64,000 bases of DNA, from positions 186,001 to 250,000 of the forward strand of contig CAWAEZ010000009.1 of assembly GCA_963781195.1 (NCBI GenBank), given 5' to 3'. Below, one piece after another: positions 52,801 to 61,853 of the stretch. The position numbers and the translations under genes were made by a program. The notes under the pieces were generated by a model. The model had not been told where the DNA came from. It saw only the letters and a program-made list of their open reading frames with translations, and searched no databases. How positions within the stretch are numbered: position 1 is the first letter of the stretch; the number at the start of each line of letters is the position of its first letter. This stretch comes from JAJPKK01 sp963781195 (lineage in GTDB: Bacteria; Pseudomonadota; Alphaproteobacteria; Rhizobiales; Xanthobacteraceae).

Positions 52801-55005
52801 ATGCACACCTATATCGGTACTCCCGCCTCACGCATCGACGGCCGTGCCAAGGTCACCGGCGAGGCGAAGTATGCGGGCGAGTTCAACGTGTCCGGCCTCG
52901 CCTACGGTGCAATCGTCGCGTCGACCGTCGCCAAGGGCCGCATCGTGCGCATCGACGCTAGCGAGGCGCTGCGCGTCGCCGGCGTGCTTGACGTGCTCAC
53001 CCACGACAACCGGCCGCAGATGGCCAAATCCGACAAGGCTTACAAGGACGACGTCGCGCCGGAAAAAGGTTCGCCGTTCCGACCGCTCTATGACGACCGG
53101 ATTCATTTCAGCGGACAGCCGATCGCGCTGGTGCTCGCCGAGGAATGGGAAGTTGCGCGTTTCGCCGCGACGCTCGTTCGCGTCGAATACCACCGTGAGT
53201 CGCCCGTCACCGACCTGTTCGGCCAGCGCGATCACGCCTTCGTCGTCGACAAGCCGGAAAAGCCCCGCGGCGACGCCGCCAAGGGTCTGGCCGCGGCCGC
53301 GGTGCGCCACGAGGCCGAGTATTTCGTTCCCATGGAACATCACAACCCGATGGAGCTGTACGCCGCGACGGCGGTCTGGGACGGCGGCGGGAAGATCACG
53401 GTCTACGACAAGACGCAGGGCGTGCAGAACGTGCAGCGCTATCTGTGCGGCGTGTTCGGCATGAAGCCGGACGACCTGAGGGTGATGTCGCCTTATGTCG
53501 GCGGTGCGTTCGGCTCCGGGCTGCGTCCGCAATACGAGGCCGTGCTCGCGGTGCTCGCAGCGCGCGCGCTCGAACGGCCGGCGCGCGTCGTGCTGACCCG
53601 CCAACAGATGTACGGGCTCGGCCACCGACCCGCCTCGATCGAGCGCCTCGCGATCGGCGCGACCGCGGGCGGAACCCTCGATGCACTGACCCACGAGGCG
53701 ATCGCTGCGACATCGCAGTACGAAGACTTCTCCCGCAACGACACTGGTTGGTCCGGACTGCTCTACAAATGCGCCAATGCGCGCTACGAGCACAAGCTCG
53801 CCCGGCTCGACCTGCCGACGCCCTGCGACATGCGCGCTCCCGGCGCCGCGACCGGCGTCTATGCACTGGAATGCGCGATGGACGAACTCGCGGTCGCGCT
53901 CGCGCTCGACCCGCTCGAGCTCCGGCTGCGCTGCTACTCTTCGCGCGACCAGAACGCGGACATTCCCTACACCAGCAAGAAGCTGCGCGATTGCTACAGC
54001 GAGGGCGGGCGGGCCTTCGGCTGGGACAAACGCAGCCCGGCGCCGCGGTCGATGCGCGACGGCAGCGAACTCGTCGGCTGGGGGATGGCGACGGGGGTCT
54101 GGGAAGCGCTGCAGATGAAGTTCGTCGCGCGCATCGTGCTCACCGCGAACGGGCATGCCGAGGTATCTTGCGCGACCTCCGACATCGGCACCGGGACCTA
54201 TACCATCATGGCGCAGGTGACGGCCGACATGCTGGGCGTGCCGATGGAGAACGTCACGGTGAAGCTCGGCGATTCGACGCTGCCGGAGGCGCCGGTCGAA
54301 GGCGGATCATGGACGGCCGCCTCGATCGCCAATGCGATCGCCAAAGCCTCGGACAAGGTGCGCGAAGCCTTGTGGCAGGCCGCGAAGGGGATGCCGGACT
54401 CGCCCCTCGCAGCGGCGACGCTCGGCGACGTCAAGTTGATGGACGGCCGTGTCGTCGATGCCAAGGACACCGGCCGCGGCGTCGCCTTCGCGGATGCCAT
54501 GCGCCACGGCGGACTCGACCGCATCGCCTGCGAGAGCGACCCCGGCTTCAAGGCCGACAAATCGTTTGCCCGCAATACGCATTCGGCGATCTTCGCCGAG
54601 GTGAAGGTCGACGAGCAGCTCGGCATCATCCGCGTCACCCGCGTCGTCAACGCGGTGGCCGCGGGACGCATTCTCAACACCAAGACGGCGCGCAGCCAGA
54701 TCATGGGCGGCGTGGTGTGGGGCATCGGCATGGCGCTGCACGAGGAGACGCTGGTCGATCACACCTTCGGCCGCATCATGAACGCCAACATCGCCGAATA
54801 CCATGTGCCGGTGAATGCCGACGTCCACGACATCGAGGTCATCTTCGTCGAGGAGCCCGACGAGATCATCAATCCACTCGGCATCAAGGGCGTCGGCGAG
54901 ATCGGCATCGTCGGCACCGCGGCGGCGATCGCCAACGCGATCTACCACGCCACCGGAAAGCGCGTGCGCGACCTGCCGATCACGCTCGACAAGCTGTCGG
55001 CGTGA
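52801..55005 (+). CDS. Molybdopterin-binding large subunit of the molybdenum hydroxylase
   Basis: The 734-residue catalytic subunit of a PaoC-like enzyme hydroxylates an aldehyde or N-heterocycle at a molybdenum-cytosine-dinucleotide centre. It begins IGTPASRIDGRAKVTGEAKY. The molybdopterin contacts include SPYVGGAFGSG near 230 and CDMRAPGAATGVYALECAMD near 340. The catalytic glutamate is in GIKGVGEIGIVGTAAAI near 695. The CO-dehydrogenase signature AYxCSFR is absent, so this is not an aerobic CO dehydrogenase. Substrate specificity is unknown; PaoABC oxidises aromatic aldehydes. MoaD and MoaE, needed for its cofactor, are encoded 400 bases further on. Confidence 0.93.
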   Translation: MHTYIGTPASRIDGRAKVTGEAKYAGEFNVSGLAYGAIVASTVAKGRIVRIDASEALRVAGVLDVLTHDNRPQMAKSDKAYKDDVAPEKGSPFRPLYDDRIHFSGQPIALVLAEEWEVARFAATLVRVEYHRESPVTDLFGQRDHAFVVDKPEKPRGDAAKGLAAAAVRHEAEYFVPMEHHNPMELYAATAVWDGGGKITVYDKTQGVQNVQRYLCGVFGMKPDDLRVMSPYVGGAFGSGLRPQYEAVLAVLAARALERPARVVLTRQQMYGLGHRPASIERLAIGATAGGTLDALTHEAIAATSQYEDFSRNDTGWSGLLYKCANARYEHKLARLDLPTPCDMRAPGAATGVYALECAMDELAVALALDPLELRLRCYSSRDQNADIPYTSKKLRDCYSEGGRAFGWDKRSPAPRSMRDGSELVGWGMATGVWEALQMKFVARIVLTANGHAEVSCATSDIGTGTYTIMAQVTADMLGVPMENVTVKLGDSTLPEAPVEGGSWTAASIANAIAKASDKVREALWQAAKGMPDSPLAAATLGDVKLMDGRVVDAKDTGRGVAFADAMRHGGLDRIACESDPGFKADKSFARNTHSAIFAEVKVDEQLGIIRVTRVVNAVAAGRILNTKTARSQIMGGVVWGIGMALHEETLVDHTFGRIMNANIAEYHVPVNADVHDIEVIFVEEPDEIINPLGIKGVGEIGIVGTAAAIANAIYHATGKRVRDLPITLDKLSA

Positions 55006-55424
55006 GGGGGCTGCTGTGCTCGGCCGCCGCGGTCAGCTTCCATTCGGGCGACCCTACCACGGCCCGAAGACCCCCCTCCCCCGCAAGCGGTGAAGGGGCG
55101 GTGGAGGGGGGACAGCGGTGGAGGGGGACTCGCTTGCGTCCTTCGCTCCCTCTTTCGCTTGCGGGGGAGGGCTGGGGAGGGCGCCGCCACACGACGGCGC
55201 TCGCGATGGTGAAAGCCGGGCTCGTTTGGAAAGATCGATCGGAGTTTCGGGCGCAGAAGAGCCCCCTCCCTACCCTCCCCCGCAAGCGGTGGAGGGGGAC
55301 TCACTTGCGTCTTTCGCCCCTCTCCCGCTGGGGCGGTGGAAGGGGACGCCCGCTGGTGAACATCATTTGCGAAGTTTGAGCAGATCGAATCTCGCTCTCC
55401 GCGGCTGCGAAATGACCGCAGACG
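55006..55424. repeat. Palindromic repeat cluster between paoC-like gene and moaE
   Basis: The 419-base spacer between convergent genes contains several CCCTCCCCCGCAAGCGG-type hairpin halves and their inverses (about 55075-55095, 55155-55175, 55265-55290, 55315-55335), separated by similar spacers. They are the same kind as the repeats in dnaE2. No gene was recognised; the hairpins could terminate both transcripts. Confidence 0.75.
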
Positions 55425-55901
55425 TCACTCCGCGGGGCGCTTCGGCTTGTCCCAGCGGCCGGCGGCCGCGTCGTCGGCATCTTTGGCGGCGACCCAGGCG
55501 GTGCCCTGCGGGCGCTCCTCCTGCTTCCAGAACGGCGCGCGGGTCTTGAGGTAGTCCATCAGGAACTCGGCGGCGGCGAAGGCGTCGCCGCGGTGGGAGG
55601 CGGCGGTGACCACCAGCACGATATTGTCGCCCGGCACCATCCGACCGTAGCGGTGGATGACGGTAACGCCGAGCAGCGGCCAGCGCGCCTGCGCCTCGTC
55701 CACGTGGCGGCCGATCTCGGCTTCGGCCATGCCGGGATAATGCTCCAGCGTCATGGCGGCGACCGGGGCGCCCGCCTCCGCGCCGCGGCAGATGCCGGTG
55801 AAGGTGACGACCGCGCCGATGTCGGTGCGCCCCGCGGTGAGCTTCCCCGCTTCGGCGGCGGCGTCGAAGTCTTCGTTCTGAAGGCGGATGGTCGCTGGCA
55901 T
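55425..55901 (-). CDS. moaE: Molybdopterin synthase catalytic subunit MoaE
   Basis: MoaE, with MoaD, converts cyclic pyranopterin monophosphate to molybdopterin. The 158-residue protein has VVTFTGICRGAEAG, LEHYPGMAEAEI, VIHRYGRMVPGD and the active-site Lys residues of LMDYLKTRAPFWKQEERPQG, so it is complete. It lies downstream of moaD with a 140-base spacer that contains a 17-bp repeat. Confidence 0.95.
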   Translation of the reverse strand: MPATIRLQNEDFDAAAEAGKLTAGRTDIGAVVTFTGICRGAEAGAPVAAMTLEHYPGMAEAEIGRHVDEAQARWPLLGVTVIHRYGRMVPGDNIVLVVTAASHRGDAFAAAEFLMDYLKTRAPFWKQEERPQGTAWVAAKDADDAAAGRWDKPKRPAE

Positions 55902-55983
55902 GGGTCCTGTTCCCCGCTCGGGATCGCCGGTTGCCTGAAAATCCGTCTCGACAGGCCGCGGGAGATATCCCGGATCCTATCCT

Positions 55984-56034
55984 GGTCCCGGTACGATCCC
56001 GGTCCCGGTACGATCCCGGTCCCGGTACGATCCC
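55984..56034. repeat. 17-bp tandem repeat between moaE and moaD
   Basis: Three exact 17-bp copies of GGTCCCGGTACGATCCC fill 55984-56034, directly downstream of the moaD stop codon in the direction of transcription and before moaE. Confidence 0.95.
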
Positions 56035-56041
56035 GGAAGGC

Positions 56042-56299
56042 CTAGCCCCCCGTCATCGGCGGGAAGAAGGCGACTTCGCGGGCGCCGGCGATGGCAGTGT
56101 CCGCCTTGACGTGGGCGCGGTCGATGGCCGCGCGGATGACCTTGGGATTGTCGAAGGCGTGGGCGTATTCCTCGCCCCGCCCGGCGAGCCAGCCCATGAG
56201 GTCATGGACGGTCGCTACGCCGGCCGGCAGCTCGACGGTCTCCTCGGCCCTGCCCACGCGCTCCCGCACCCAGGCGAAATAGAGGATCTTCAAGCTCAT
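56042..56299 (-). CDS. moaD: Molybdopterin synthase sulfur carrier MoaD
   Basis: MoaD carries a C-terminal thiocarboxylate that supplies sulfur for molybdopterin. The 85-residue ubiquitin-like protein begins SLKILYFAWVRERVG and ends PPMTGG with the required GG. Its ATG overlaps the pgsA stop by four bases, so pgsA-moaD are translationally coupled, as is common in Rhizobiales. Confidence 0.95.
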   Translation of the reverse strand: MSLKILYFAWVRERVGRAEETVELPAGVATVHDLMGWLAGRGEEYAHAFDNPKVIRAAIDRAHVKADTAIAGAREVAFFPPMTGG

Positions 56300-56904
56300 T
56301 GCTCGATCAGGTGCTGCACGCCCGCCCGGAAATAATCGTACCCGGTGTAGAGCGTCACGATCGCGGATACCCACAACAGGGTGAGGCCGGTTATCGTGAC
56401 CACCGGGATGATCTGGTCCCCGGCTTGACCGGCGAGCAGGAAGCCGATGGCGACCAGCTGGGCCGTGGTCTTCCATTTGGCGAGCCGGGTGACGGGGACG
56501 CTCACCCGCAGCTCGGCTAGGTATTCCCGCAGGCCCGACACCAGGATCTCGCGGCACAGGATGACGATGGCGGCCCACAATGACCAACCCCTGATGGTCT
56601 CGTCTGCCGCCAGCATCAGCAGGCAGGATGCCACCAGGAGCTTGTCGGCGATCGGGTCGAGCATGCGCCCGAAGCTCGACTGCTGATTGAGGCTGCGGGC
56701 GAAATAACCGTCGAGGATGTCGGTGATCCCCGCCGCGATGAAGATCGCCAGAGCCAACCAGCGCAGCCACAATCCGCCGTTCAGAATGCTTTGCCAGTAC
56801 AGGCAGGCGACCACGACCGGAACCGCGGCGATCCGCCCGTAGGTGAGGAGGTTGGGAATGGCCAAAGGCCGTCCCCTTACCGTCGGTGAACTGGCTGCAT
56901 CCAT
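56296..56904 (-). CDS. pgsA: CDP-diacylglycerol-glycerol-3-phosphate 3-phosphatidyltransferase
   Basis: PgsA makes phosphatidylglycerol phosphate, the committed step to phosphatidylglycerol and cardiolipin. The 202-residue integral membrane protein has the CDP-alcohol phosphotransferase motif ILDGYFARSLNQQSSFG followed by RMLDPIADK, with all conserved Asp residues, and about five hydrophobic segments. Start 56904 (MDAASSPTVRG) gives a normal length; an ATG at 56937 is possible. It lies between uvrC and moaD on the same strand. Confidence 0.95.
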   Translation of the reverse strand: MDAASSPTVRGRPLAIPNLLTYGRIAAVPVVVACLYWQSILNGGLWLRWLALAIFIAAGITDILDGYFARSLNQQSSFGRMLDPIADKLLVASCLLMLAADETIRGWSLWAAIVILCREILVSGLREYLAELRVSVPVTRLAKWKTTAQLVAIGFLLAGQAGDQIIPVVTITGLTLLWVSAIVTLYTGYDYFRAGVQHLIEQ

Positions 56905-56987
56905 GGGGTCAACATAGACGCGCAGGGCGTTCGGCAACAGTCCTTCGGTGCGGGGAATTTTCGCGACATGCCAAACAAATTGCCTCG

Positions 56988-59255
56988 TCAGCGGGCAGCG
57001 TCGTGGAAAAAGTCGTAAATCCGTCTTGCAGTCTCGTCGCTGACGCCCGGGACCTGGCGCAGGTCGGCCACCGAGGCCCGCTCGATCGCCTTGAGCGTCC
57101 CGAAATGGCGCAGCAGGGCGCGTTTGCGGGTCGGCCCGATGCCGGCGATCTCCTGCAGCCCGGCCTCGCGGATGTCGCGGCTGCGCCGCTGGCGGTGCGA
57201 ACCGATGGCGAAGCGATGGGCCTCGTCGCGCAGCCGCTCGACGAAGTAGAGCACGGGATCGCGCGGCGGCAGCTTGAAGGGCGGCCGGCCGGGCATGAAG
57301 AAGGTCTCCCGGCCGGCATCGCGATCCGGACCCTTGGCGATGCCCACCAGCGCCAGGTCGGTGATCCCAAGTTCGGCGAGGATGTCGCGGGCGGCATTGA
57401 GCTGGCCGGCCCCGCCGTCGATGAGGACGAGGTCGGGCCAGGCGACGTCGCCGCGCTCCCCGGCAAGCGGCTCGGCGTCTGGAGACGTCGCCTCCTGCCC
57501 CTCCTCCTCCAAGCGCGCGTCCGGAGCTTCGGTCGAGGCCGGATCCGCCGCCGGCCGGTCCGCAAAAGCAACTGTCTCCGCGGAAGCCGTCGTGTCCGGG
57601 TTGGGTTCAGGCGTCGCCGGGGGCTCAGGCGTCGCCGCGGGCACAGGCATCTCCGGCGGCTCGGGCGCTTCCTGGGGCGAAGCCGCGCCCGGGTGCGCGG
57701 ATGGCGCGGCCGCGGCGGCATCTTGCGCGGCCGGTGCGGCTGCCGCGGGACGCGGCTGCTCGTTGAGGAGCCGCTTGAAACGCCGCCGCAGCACCTCGCG
57801 CATCATCCCGAAATCGTCGCCCGGCGTCAGCTCGACCGACCGGATGTTGAACTTGCGGTATTGGTTCTTGCGCAACCCCTCCGGCCCGGCGACGATCATG
57901 GCGCCGACAGCGTTGGTGCCCTGGATGTGGCTGTTGTCGTAGACCTCGATCCGGCGGGGCGGCGCCGCGAGGCCGAAGCTCGCGGCCAGTGCGGCCAGCA
58001 GCCGCTGCTGCGAGGCCGCCTCGGCGAGCTTGCGACCCAGCGCCTCGCGGGCATTGGCGAGGGCGTGGACGATCAGCTCGCGCTTCTCGCCCCGCTGCGG
58101 CACGGCGATCTCGACCTTGTGGCCGCTCTTGATCGACAGCGCTTCGGCGAGCAGCCGGCAGTCCTCGGTCTCGTGGGACAGGAGGACCAGCCGCGGACAC
58201 GGCTTGTCATCGTAGAACTGGGCGAGGAACGCGCCCAAAACCTCTTCCGGCGACAGCGTCCGGTCGGCGCGGGGGAAATAGGCGCGGTTGCCCCAGTTCT
58301 GTCCGGTGCGGAAGAAGAACACCTCGATGCAATTGAAGCCGCCGTCCTGATGGATGGCGAACACGTCGGCCTCCTCGACGCCGCGCGGATTGATGCCCTG
58401 CCGGGCCTGGACCGCGGATAGCGCGGCGAGCCGGTCGCGAACCGCGGCCGCACGCTCGAAATCGAGCGTTTCGGAGGCGCGGTCCATCTCCTCGGCGAGT
58501 TGCTCCTTCACCGCCCGGCTGCGGCCGGACAGGAAGGTCTTGGCCTCGCGCACCAACTCGTCGTAATCGGGCCGCGAAATCTCGCCGGTGCAGGGTGCCG
58601 AGCAGCGCTTGATCTGGAACAGCAGGCACGGGCGGGTGCGGCTCTCGAATACCGCATCGGAGCACGAGCGGATCAGGAACGCGCGCTCCAGCGCGGTGAT
58701 GGTACGGTTGACCGCATTCACGGCCGCAAACGGCCCGAAATAATCGCCCTCGCGATTGCGCGCGCCACGATGCTTGCAGATCTGCGGCGGCCGTTCGCCT
58801 GCGGTGATGAGGATGTAGGGAAACGATTTGTCGTCCCGCAGCAGCACGTTGAAACGCGGCCGCAGCCGCTTGATCAGGTTCGCCTCGAGCAGCAGCGCCT
58901 CGGTTTCGGTCGCGGTGGACACGAACTCGATCGCCGTGGTCGCCGCGACCATGCGCGCGATGCGCGAGACGAGGCCGGTCGGCCGCGCATAGGCGAGGAT
59001 GCGCTTCTTGAGGTTCTTGGCCTTGCCGACATAGAGCACTTCGCCGCCGGCCCCGGTCATCCGGTAGACCCCGGGCGCCGACGGCGCATGCCGCGCAAAC
59101 GCGGCGATGACATTGCGTCCGCTGGCCAGCGCCGGCAGCAAATCGATTTCGGCCTCGGCCTCGGCCTCCTCGGGCAGGTCCGGAAGCGAGGGCAGCGAGG
59201 GCTCGTCCTCGTCGTCCTTGAGCTCGATTTCGGGGTCGATGTTCTTCTTCTGCAT
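56988..59255 (-). CDS. uvrC: Excinuclease ABC subunit UvrC with a long internal insertion
   Basis: UvrC makes both incisions in nucleotide-excision repair. The 755-residue product has the GIY-YIG domain (SAPGVYRMTGAGGEVLYVG, then KNLKKRILAYAR) near 60-95 and the Cys region RCSAPCTG near 215. The UVR motif near 240-275, the RNase H-like endonuclease (YDNSHIQGTNAVGAMIV, DLVLIDGGAGQL) and a C-terminal (HhH)2 (IAGIGPTRKRALLRHFGTL) follow. About 107 residues at 498-604, between FKRLLNEQ and WPDLVLID, are Ala/Pro/Glu-rich and unique; they include an 18-bp x 4 repeat. The family is usually 610-680 long. Start 59255 was chosen from MQKKNIDPEIEL. Confidence 0.94.
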   Translation of the reverse strand: MQKKNIDPEIELKDDEDEPSLPSLPDLPEEAEAEAEIDLLPALASGRNVIAAFARHAPSAPGVYRMTGAGGEVLYVGKAKNLKKRILAYARPTGLVSRIARMVAATTAIEFVSTATETEALLLEANLIKRLRPRFNVLLRDDKSFPYILITAGERPPQICKHRGARNREGDYFGPFAAVNAVNRTITALERAFLIRSCSDAVFESRTRPCLLFQIKRCSAPCTGEISRPDYDELVREAKTFLSGRSRAVKEQLAEEMDRASETLDFERAAAVRDRLAALSAVQARQGINPRGVEEADVFAIHQDGGFNCIEVFFFRTGQNWGNRAYFPRADRTLSPEEVLGAFLAQFYDDKPCPRLVLLSHETEDCRLLAEALSIKSGHKVEIAVPQRGEKRELIVHALANAREALGRKLAEAASQQRLLAALAASFGLAAPPRRIEVYDNSHIQGTNAVGAMIVAGPEGLRKNQYRKFNIRSVELTPGDDFGMMREVLRRRFKRLLNEQPRPAAAAPAAQDAAAAAPSAHPGAASPQEAPEPPEMPVPAATPEPPATPEPNPDTTASAETVAFADRPAADPASTEAPDARLEEEGQEATSPDAEPLAGERGDVAWPDLVLIDGGAGQLNAARDILAELGITDLALVGIAKGPDRDAGRETFFMPGRPPFKLPPRDPVLYFVERLRDEAHRFAIGSHRQRRSRDIREAGLQEIAGIGPTRKRALLRHFGTLKAIERASVADLRQVPGVSDETARRIYDFFHDAAR
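57601..57672. repeat. 18-bp tandem repeat in uvrC
   Basis: Four 18-bp units (57601-57618, 57619-57636, 57637-57654, 57655-57672) of the type GGGGGCTCAGGCGTCGCC. They encode PEPPAT-like hexapeptides within the UvrC insertion. Confidence 0.85.
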
Positions 59256-59488
59256 CGTCAGTCTTGAAGGTGGCGCCGCGGACAATCCGGGCTGCGGTTG
59301 CGACGATCGATCGGGACGTTCTATCCCGGCCGGCGAATGCCTGCGCCCGAAAACTTCTCGAAAAACAACCGCAATTTTTCGAAAAACAACCCCATGCACA
59401 GTACCCAGTAGACCGAGTGAAGACGCATTCCTGCCCGTCTGCGCGCTCAACCCATCCTCATCACCGTCCGTCCAGCGTCATTGCACGC

Positions 59489-60271
59489 CTAATCGCCGTT
59501 GGCCGGATCGGCCTGCCAGCTCAGCCGCTGGCCGCCGTCGACGGTGATGGTCTCGCCGGTGATGCTGCGGGAGGCGGCGAGGAACAGCACGGCGTCGGCG
59601 ATCTCCTCGGGCGTCGGCCCATGGCCGAGCGGCATCGCCCGGCACAGCCGCGCGAAGGTCTCGGCATCCTGCCGCGTGTTCGGCAGCACCGGCCCCGGCG
59701 CCACCGCGTTGACACGCACCCGCGGCGCCAGCGCCTGGGCGAGCGGCGCCGTCGCGGCATGCAACGCGCTCTTGGCAATGCCGTAAGATAGGTAGTTGGG
59801 CGTCGGCTTGTAGATGCGCTGGTCGAGCAGGTTCACGATCGAGGCATTGGCGCCCTGCGGCAGGCGGGCGGCAACCTCCCGCGCGAACGCTTCGGCCAGG
59901 AATACCGGCGCGCGCAGGTTGACCGCATAGTGGCGGTCGAAGCCGTCCCGGTCGAGCGTGCCGATCCCGTCGGGTTCGAACACGCTTGCATTGTTGACGA
60001 GCAGGGTCAGCGGCCCTACTTGCGCTGCCGCGGCGGTGACGAGGCCGAGCACCTCGTCATGGTCGGAAAGATCTCCGCGCACCACCGCGGCGGTCCCGCC
60101 CGCAGCCGAAATCTCCGCGCACAGGGCGTGCGCCGGCCCTACCGACCGGTGAGCATGGACCGCCACGGCATAGCCGGCGCGGGCCAGCGCGACCACGATG
60201 GCGCGGCCGATCCGCAGCGCCCCTCCGGTGACGAGGGCGGCCGGGACAGGAGAAGGAGCTCGAGGTGCCAT
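59489..60271 (-). CDS. SDR family oxidoreductase, pteridine-reductase-like (FolM type)
   Basis: The 260-residue short-chain dehydrogenase has the cofactor motif VTGGALRIGRAIVVAL, of the TGxxxRxG form found in pteridine reductases and FolM. NNASVFEPDGIG and the catalytic YxxxK in YLSYGIAKSAL near 162 are present, and PLGHGPTPEEIADAVLFLAA lies near the C-terminus. It may reduce dihydromonapterin or biopterin, or another small carbonyl. Start 60271 (MAPRAPSPVPAALVTGG) gives the family-like N-terminus. It is transcribed away from the following outer-membrane gene, upstream of uvrC on the same strand with 233 bases between. Confidence 0.82.
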   Translation of the reverse strand: MAPRAPSPVPAALVTGGALRIGRAIVVALARAGYAVAVHAHRSVGPAHALCAEISAAGGTAAVVRGDLSDHDEVLGLVTAAAAQVGPLTLLVNNASVFEPDGIGTLDRDGFDRHYAVNLRAPVFLAEAFAREVAARLPQGANASIVNLLDQRIYKPTPNYLSYGIAKSALHAATAPLAQALAPRVRVNAVAPGPVLPNTRQDAETFARLCRAMPLGHGPTPEEIADAVLFLAASRSITGETITVDGGQRLSWQADPANGD

Positions 60272-60781
60272 GGTGGTGGACTCGCACGACAGATGCGCCC
60301 GCGGCAAGACGTTCGGCACGCCGCCCCGGAGACGGCGTCGGACGTGGGGCCGCAAACGCGCTCCAGATCATCCGGTGGGCGACATAAAGGCTTGATTATC
60401 CTTAATGATCGTTTCCGGGCGAGCGTAGAGAAGCGGTTAACCTAAAGGCTTCCATAACGCCAAGGCGACGGCGACCGGTTTTGCCCGCTTGCGCGGCCCC
60501 TGCTGCAGCGCGCCCGCCTCGACGCGAACCGCGCTAGCCGAGCGCCGGGCGCGGGCAGGTGATCTAGGCGACATCAGGGCAATAAAGGCGAAGTTGTGCG
60601 AATTACGACGACATCGCCATGTAATCTGCAAGTTTACGCACGGTTATCGCCACAGATGTTCCGAACAAAACCTTTCGTAAACTATGAAATTTATCGTGAG
60701 ATGGTTTGCAAAAACTTCACTAGACATGGACCGCTATTGAAATAGTTTGCGCTAACGTTGAACTGGTGGAGGGATTGGATC
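60272..60781. other. Long divergent spacer
   Basis: A 510-base spacer between the SDR gene (minus) and the outer-membrane protein gene (plus). The last 130 bases are AT-rich and probably hold the omp promoter; CTATTGAAATAG (60734-60745) is a short dyad there. Short reading frames lack support, and no repeat or RNA gene was recognised. Confidence 0.5.
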
Positions 60782-61471
60782 ATGAGGCGCTTTCTGATCG
60801 CGGCCGCGGGCCTGTTGGCTCTCGCGGGCTCGTTCGGCGCGGCATCCGCGGCCGACATGGGACGGCCGCCGTACCGGACCCCGCCGCAGCCGGTCTATGT
60901 GGCACCGGTCTACAGCTGGACCGGCTTCTATATCGGCGCGAATGGCGGCTATGGCTGGGGCAACACCAACTGGAGCGCGCTGGGCTCGAACTTCGACACC
61001 AGCGGCGGCGTGTTCGGCGGGCAGCTCGGCTACAACTGGCAGTTCGGGCAGTTCGTCTACGGCCTCGAAGGCGACATCGACTGGAGCGACATCCACGGCA
61101 ACAGCTTCGTGAATGCGCTCGCAGGCTGCGCCGGGAACGTCTGCACGACGCGCAACAACTTCCTCGCAACGGCACGCGGCCGGATCGGGTATGCGATGGA
61201 TCGCTGGCTGCCCTACATCACCGGCGGCTTGGCGGTCGGCAACATCGAGACGACGACGCCGTTCACCACCGGCGTGAACCAGACCAATGCCGGCTGGACG
61301 ATCGGTGCCGGCCTGGAGTTCGCGGTGGCGCCCAACTGGACGGCGAAGGTCGAATATCTCTATGTCGACCTCGGCAGCACCTCCTGCGGAGGCGCCTGCG
61401 GCTTTCCGCTCGGCAACAACATCGACTTCACCACCAACGTCGTGCGCGGCGGCGTGAACTTCCACTTCTAG
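60782..61471 (+). CDS. Outer-membrane beta-barrel protein (Omp25/31, porin family)
   Basis: The 229-residue protein has a signal peptide (MRRFLIAAAGLLALAGSF to ASAA). A Pro-rich stretch (RPPYRTPPQPVYVAP) leads into the barrel starting at YSWTGFYIGANGGYGWG, and the barrel ends RGGVNFHF with the terminal Phe. WTAKVEYLYVDLGS is the family signature near the end; two Cys pairs (LAGCAGNVC, SCGGACG) are extra. It is a shorter relative of the protein at 37077-37886. GGTGGAGGGATTGGATC precedes the ATG, and a strong terminator follows the stop. Confidence 0.9.
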   Translation: MRRFLIAAAGLLALAGSFGAASAADMGRPPYRTPPQPVYVAPVYSWTGFYIGANGGYGWGNTNWSALGSNFDTSGGVFGGQLGYNWQFGQFVYGLEGDIDWSDIHGNSFVNALAGCAGNVCTTRNNFLATARGRIGYAMDRWLPYITGGLAVGNIETTTPFTTGVNQTNAGWTIGAGLEFAVAPNWTAKVEYLYVDLGSTSCGGACGFPLGNNIDFTTNVVRGGVNFHF

Positions 61472-61520
61472 CGTTCCAGCTTCCTAACGCCTGGCCGCGC
61501 GCAAGCGCCGGACCACGCGC

Positions 61521-61551
61521 AAGCCCCGGACCTCGGTCCGGGGCTTTTTTT
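61521..61551 (+). terminator. Rho-independent terminator of the omp gene
   Basis: AAGCCCCGGACC-TC-GGTCCGGGGCTT is a perfect 12-bp stem with a 2-base loop, followed by a T-run to 61551. It lies 50 bases after the omp stop codon and is the clearest intrinsic terminator in the window. Confidence 0.93.
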
Positions 61552-61680
61552 ATCGATCGGGCGCTGTCGCCTGGAAACGTCCGCAACCGGCACAGGATTG
61601 TGTTGCGCCGCCGAGGCGGTCCGCCGCTCGCCTGGCCGGTTTCGTTTCCTCCGACGAACCCGCCGCGCAAAAACAAGGCA

Positions 61681-61750
61681 TTGCGTGAGCGCAAATTGAT
61701 CATCGTCCACATGATCTTGAATATGCAAAATTGCACAGCGGGTTGCACAA
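61681..61750. promoter_or_regulatory. Putative operator cluster of the ABC operon
   Basis: TTGCGTGAGCGCAA (61681-61694) and TGCAAAATTGCA (61724-61735) are inverted repeats, and TTGCACA occurs twice (61731 and 61743) 12 bases apart. They lie about 105-175 bases upstream of the permease gene, in otherwise AT-richer DNA. The regulator is unknown. Confidence 0.45.
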
Positions 61751-61853
61751 CTCGGCATTTTCTTTCGGCTTGAATACGCAAAGATGGCGCCGACCGGCGG
61801 GTCGCGAACGATCGATGCACGAGCGGCATTCTCTTTGCTGAGGCCGAAGCGAC

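Noticed and set aside
52801..55005. Aerobic CO dehydrogenase large subunit
   Set aside because: The AYxCSFR signature is absent and the small-FAD-large order with an extra Fe-S insertion fits PaoABC better.
60437..60680. Small genes in the long spacer
   Set aside because: Short frames exist on both strands but have no ribosome site, signal peptide or recognisable domain.
61552..61853. TPP riboswitch upstream of the NMT1-like importer
   Set aside because: The conserved CUGAGA and ACCUGA-type elements of the thi box were not found.
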